A DNA stretch of 9,207 nucleotides from Candidatus Egerieousia excrementavium (lineage in GTDB: Bacteria > Bacteroidota > Bacteroidia > Bacteroidales > UBA932), in the NCBI GenBank assembly GCA_017694275.1, contig JADINB010000070.1, positions 1-9,207 of the forward strand. The letters are read 5' to 3'. The position numbers were made by a program, and so were the translations under genes. Shown here piece after piece: positions 6,988 through 9,207 of the stretch (positions are counted from its first letter, which is position 1; the number at the start of each line of letters is the position of its first letter). The notes under the pieces are model-generated. The model had not been told where the DNA came from, did no database searches, and worked only from the letters and a program-made list of their open reading frames with translations.

Positions 6988-6993
6988 ATGTAA

Positions 6994-8694
6994 ATGAAAA
7001 TGAAATACGGCCGGTTTCTCATATTGTCCATGCTGCTTTTTGCCGCATGCGAGAGCATAAGCGTTGTCTCGATAAAGATGGAAAGGGCAGAAGCGCTTGT
7101 GGCGGAATCGCCGGACAGCGCCCTTGCAGTCATGGCCTCTGTCCCTTTGGAGCAGGTCAATACCCCAGCTCTGAGGGCGAACTTCATACTTCTCTATGTG
7201 CAGATTCTCGAGCGCAACAATCTCCCTCTGATAGGCGAGCCCTATATGGAGGAGGCGGTAGAATATTTTTCACAGTACGGGAACGGGGAGCAGAAGATGC
7301 TTTCTGCCTTTTACCTTGCAAGATTTTATATTCTTGACGGAAACCTTTACGGGGCAATGGAGCAGCTTGTCAGGGCGGAAGGAGAATACAGGAAGATTCC
7401 AGACGCTGAGATTGCAAAGAGCCCTGCTTTCTGGAACAATATCATGGCCCGTCTGAATATGGAAAAGGGCGATATTTACCTCCAGAGACTGAACTATGCT
7501 GCCGCAGAGAAGATGTACGGGGCGGCGGCGGAATATATAGCTTCGGAAAAAGAGAACCCTCTGCTGATGGAACTTTACGGGAAGAGGGGAGATGCATGCC
7601 GTTCAGAGGGTGAATATTCAAAGGCGCTGGAGGCCTACGCCGCCGCCAGAAGCCTGGCTGCAAGGAATGACCGCGAAAAACAGTTGCTGCATTTCCTTAC
7701 GGCATCACAGGGTGTGGAGTTTTCTCTTGGAACTCCTTCTGCAAAAGTTCTTGCCAGGCTGGATTCCATATATTTCAGGTATAACGGAGGGGTTTGCCCG
7801 GTAGAAGATTACCTTATGTTGAGCGCCCTTTATCTGGATAATGGAAATGTCTCCAGGGCAAGAACCTATGCCATGGAATACGAGGCCCGCCATACAGAGA
7901 TGTCGGGCTTGCAGCGCAGCCGTCTCTATTCCCTTCTCTCTGCCATAGAGAGCGCCGGAGGCAATTACAGAAAGGCCCTGGAGTATGAACGCAGTTACAA
8001 TTCCATTATGGAGTCTGTAATGGAGCAGGAAAAGCAGAATTCGCTGATGCAGGTGGAGCAGGCTTATTTTACCAGACAGTTACAGCTTGAAAACGAGGCG
8101 ATACGGAAAAGCAACAGGTTTCTTCTTATAATTTATGCCCTGCTTTTTGTCCTGGCTGCAGGCACGGCAATCGTCTCTGTATTGGCGTGGAGAAAGAAAA
8201 TCCGCAGGAAAAACATGCAGATTGAGGAGTATCTTGCGGCAATGCATGATCGCGAAATGTCTAACCGCAGGCTGCTGTCGCAGCTGGATATCCACAAGGA
8301 AAAGGAGAAGCATCTCAAGGAACTGCTCGAAAACAGGTTTGCAGAGTTGAGGGAACTGGCAGGAACCTATTATGAGTTCGGCTTCTCAAAGCGGCTGCAG
8401 AAAAAGGTTGAACAGCTGCTTTCTTTCCAGTCTGTAGACGGAGACATGTTTGCCATCATAGAGGATGTGGTAAATGCAAAGAACAATAATGTAATGGCAA
8501 AAATCAGGGCGGCATTCCCTTCCATCTCTGAAGATAATTTCAAATTGCTCAATCTTATCTATGCCGGATTCTCTCCGCAGGAGATAAGTGTGATCATCAA
8601 TGATACGCCTCAGAATATATATGTGCGGAAAAGCCGTCTGAAACGCAAAATAGCACCGGTTGTAGAAAAAGATCCGGAGATGGATTTCAGGTAG
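6994..8694 (+). CDS. Membrane-tethered TPR protein with C-terminal LuxR-like helix-turn-helix (DUF6377-like)
   Basis: This 566-residue protein probably carries a signal across the inner membrane to DNA. Residues 1-18 are a signal peptide ending in the lipobox FAAC (Cys19). Residues 28-370 are helical and TPR-like, with clear repeats around 165-185, 193-225 and 320-340. A single membrane span lies at about 376-399, followed by the basic RKKIRRK (400-406), which places the C-terminus in the cytoplasm. A coiled coil covers about 405-455. Residues 505-555 resemble a LuxR/GerE helix-turn-helix: ISEDNFKLLNLIYAGFSPQE at 511-530, then NDTPQNIYVRKSRLKRKI at 536-553. Architecture and C-terminus match Bacteroidota TPR regulators, some annotated DUF6377 (from memory). 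No kinase or receiver domain is present. The facing yitT-lipoprotein pair is the natural candidate target, together with the gene itself. ATG at 6994 is used; an in-frame ATG at 7000 is equally possible. Confidence 0.88.
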   Translation: MKMKYGRFLILSMLLFAACESISVVSIKMERAEALVAESPDSALAVMASVPLEQVNTPALRANFILLYVQILERNNLPLIGEPYMEEAVEYFSQYGNGEQKMLSAFYLARFYILDGNLYGAMEQLVRAEGEYRKIPDAEIAKSPAFWNNIMARLNMEKGDIYLQRLNYAAAEKMYGAAAEYIASEKENPLLMELYGKRGDACRSEGEYSKALEAYAAARSLAARNDREKQLLHFLTASQGVEFSLGTPSAKVLARLDSIYFRYNGGVCPVEDYLMLSALYLDNGNVSRARTYAMEYEARHTEMSGLQRSRLYSLLSAIESAGGNYRKALEYERSYNSIMESVMEQEKQNSLMQVEQAYFTRQLQLENEAIRKSNRFLLIIYALLFVLAAGTAIVSVLAWRKKIRRKNMQIEEYLAAMHDREMSNRRLLSQLDIHKEKEKHLKELLENRFAELRELAGTYYEFGFSKRLQKKVEQLLSFQSVDGDMFAIIEDVVNAKNNNVMAKIRAAFPSISEDNFKLLNLIYAGFSPQEISVIINDTPQNIYVRKSRLKRKIAPVVEKDPEMDFR

Positions 8695-8919
8695 GCGGCC
8701 TTATTTGTGTGGTATATTATTGATTGTTAACAGATTGTATTGTCTTGGCATTTCTCTTGTATATAATCTGCTGATAATCATAAGATTGTAAAACCGGCAA
8801 GAAGGTTGCTACAGTCTGTAAAAATATTTCATTGAATATTAAGTATTTGCGCGAGGCTTGCAAGATGGTTTGCAAGATTTTGAAGCCTTGCTCATAGCTT
8901 TTATATGGAAACAACTCTC
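8695..8919. other. AT-rich intergenic region / long 3' untranslated region of the regulator
   Basis: No convincing gene is seen. There is no terminator close behind the regulator stop codon, so its transcript may run on to the hairpin at 8965-9008. The stretch holds a direct repeat TTGCAAGAT at 8858-8866 and 8870-8878, set between GGCTT (8855-8859) and AAGCC (8883-8887), which can pair. Short open frames on both strands lack any family likeness and run across the promoter and terminator signals, so I treat them as chance. Confidence 0.5.
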
Positions 8920-8927
8920 TATATTTG
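8920..8927 (+). promoter_or_regulatory. Possible -7 element of a short transcript
   Basis: TATATTTG fits TAnnTTTG. No TTTG is found 19-21 bases upstream. Transcription from it would begin near 8932-8935 and meet the strong terminator ending at about 9006, yielding an RNA of roughly 70-75 bases. It could equally be a chance match in AT-rich DNA. Confidence 0.35.
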
Positions 8928-8964
8928 CACCAGAGATAAAAGAAAGTTTAACAATCGTATTTAA

Positions 8965-9008
8965 GCAAAAAAGAGAACGGGCTGTTGGCGGCCCGTTCTC
9001 TTTTTTGC
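8965..9008. terminator. Strong 18-bp perfect hairpin terminator, probably bidirectional
   Basis: GCAAAAAAGAGAACGGGC at 8965-8982 pairs perfectly with its complement at 8991-9008 around the loop TGTTGGCG. T runs follow the GC-rich upper stem on both strands (9001-9006 on plus; the minus-strand equivalent of 8967-8972). On the plus strand it would end the regulator transcript and any RNA from 8920, insulating rpsF. The last bases of the stem are the TTTG used by the rpsF promoter. Confidence 0.92.
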
Positions 9009-9034
9009 AATTTGGGAAAAATTGCATATCTTTG
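9004..9034 (+). promoter_or_regulatory. Promoter of rpsF
   Basis: TTTG at 9004-9007 and TATCTTTG at 9027-9034 match the -33 and -7 elements with the ideal 19-base spacer. Transcription would begin near 9039-9042, giving an A/T-rich leader of about 43 bases to the ATG at 9083. Confidence 0.85.
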
Positions 9035-9082
9035 CAGCCCTTTGAATAACACTTTATTTATTAACCTTTAACAAAAACGAGA

Positions 9083-9207
9083 ATGTTAAAAAGTTACGAA
9101 ACCGTTTTCATTGCAACTCCCGTTTTGTCTGACATACAGATGAAGGAAGCGGTAGCCAAATATCTCGACCTTATAAAGGAGAATGGTGGCGAAGTTGTAT
9201 ATGAGCA
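9083..9207 (+). CDS. rpsF: Small ribosomal subunit protein S6 (bS6), 5' part
   Basis: The first 41 codons are present and the gene runs off the window. Translation begins MLKSYETVFIATPVLSD and continues with MKEAVAKYLDLIKENGGEV, the first beta strand and first helix of bS6 as found in Bacteroidota. S6 binds 16S rRNA in the 30S platform together with S18. The ATG at 9083 is the only sensible start and is preceded by an A-rich leader rather than a Shine-Dalgarno site. In this phylum rpsR and rplI usually follow, which would lie outside the window. The short leader shows no obvious S6:S18-binding structure. Confidence 0.96.
   Translation, partial: MLKSYETVFIATPVLSDIQMKEAVAKYLDLIKENGGEVVYE

Noticed and set aside
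8717..9049. Short open frames on both strands before rpsF
   Set aside because: They overlap the promoter and terminator signals, match no known family and have no plausible start context.
9035..9082. S6:S18-binding autoregulatory leader before rpsF
   Set aside because: The predicted leader is only about 43 bases, nearly all A/T, and cannot form a GC-rich bulged stem of the known type.
1..9207. Mobile element, prophage, CRISPR or defence system
   Set aside because: No transposase, integrase, phage gene, Cas gene or regular repeat-spacer array is seen, and all recognised genes are ordinary chromosomal types.

Overview
The window looks like chromosomal DNA of a member of the Bacteroidales (phylum Bacteroidota) of moderate G+C. 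The evidence is the repeated promoter element TAnnTTTG, often with an upstream TTTG about 19-21 bases away, A-rich leaders without Shine-Dalgarno sites, a DUF4831 protein, a membrane-spanning TPR regulator of a Bacteroidota type, and the start of a Bacteroidota-like ribosomal protein S6. I cannot fix the family or genus. Nothing marks a prophage, transposon, CRISPR array or integrated plasmid.

Layout, left to right. Bases 1-279 hold no convincing gene. They carry a structured non-coding stretch with four exact copies, in alternating orientation, of the 9-base core GGTTCAGAT, plus one diverged copy. A strong minus-strand terminator (280-318) closes a POT-family peptide transporter (338-1888, minus). 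A divergent promoter region (1889-2020) separates it from a lipid A/lysophospholipid acyltransferase (2021-2956, plus). Next come a secreted DUF4831 protein with its own promoter (3003-4076, plus) and a PepD-type M20 aminoacyl-histidine dipeptidase (4122-5576, plus) followed by a clear terminator (5612-5642). Converging on it is a minus-strand pair: a YitT-family membrane protein (6016-6918) and a small Ig-like lipoprotein (5654-5995), 20 bases apart. Across a tight 75-base divergent promoter region lies a 566-residue lipoprotein-like TPR protein with one membrane span and a LuxR-type helix-turn-helix (6994-8694, plus). The window ends with a 388-base intergenic region holding a possible short transcript, an 18-bp perfect terminator stem and the promoter of rpsF, whose first 41 codons are visible (9083 onward).

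How the genes may work together. The peptide transporter and the dipeptidase fit a peptide-using metabolism, but they are on opposite strands with two genes between them, so joint regulation is not shown. The acyltransferase and DUF4831 protein are envelope genes. The most coherent local unit is the regulator facing yitT and the lipoprotein. The two promoters overlap head to head and the regulator's -7 box sits inside an inverted repeat. This suggests, but does not prove, that the membrane-tethered regulator controls itself and the yitT-lipoprotein pair. The most unusual non-coding signals are the repeat block at the left end and the terminator whose last bases form the -33 element of the rpsF promoter.
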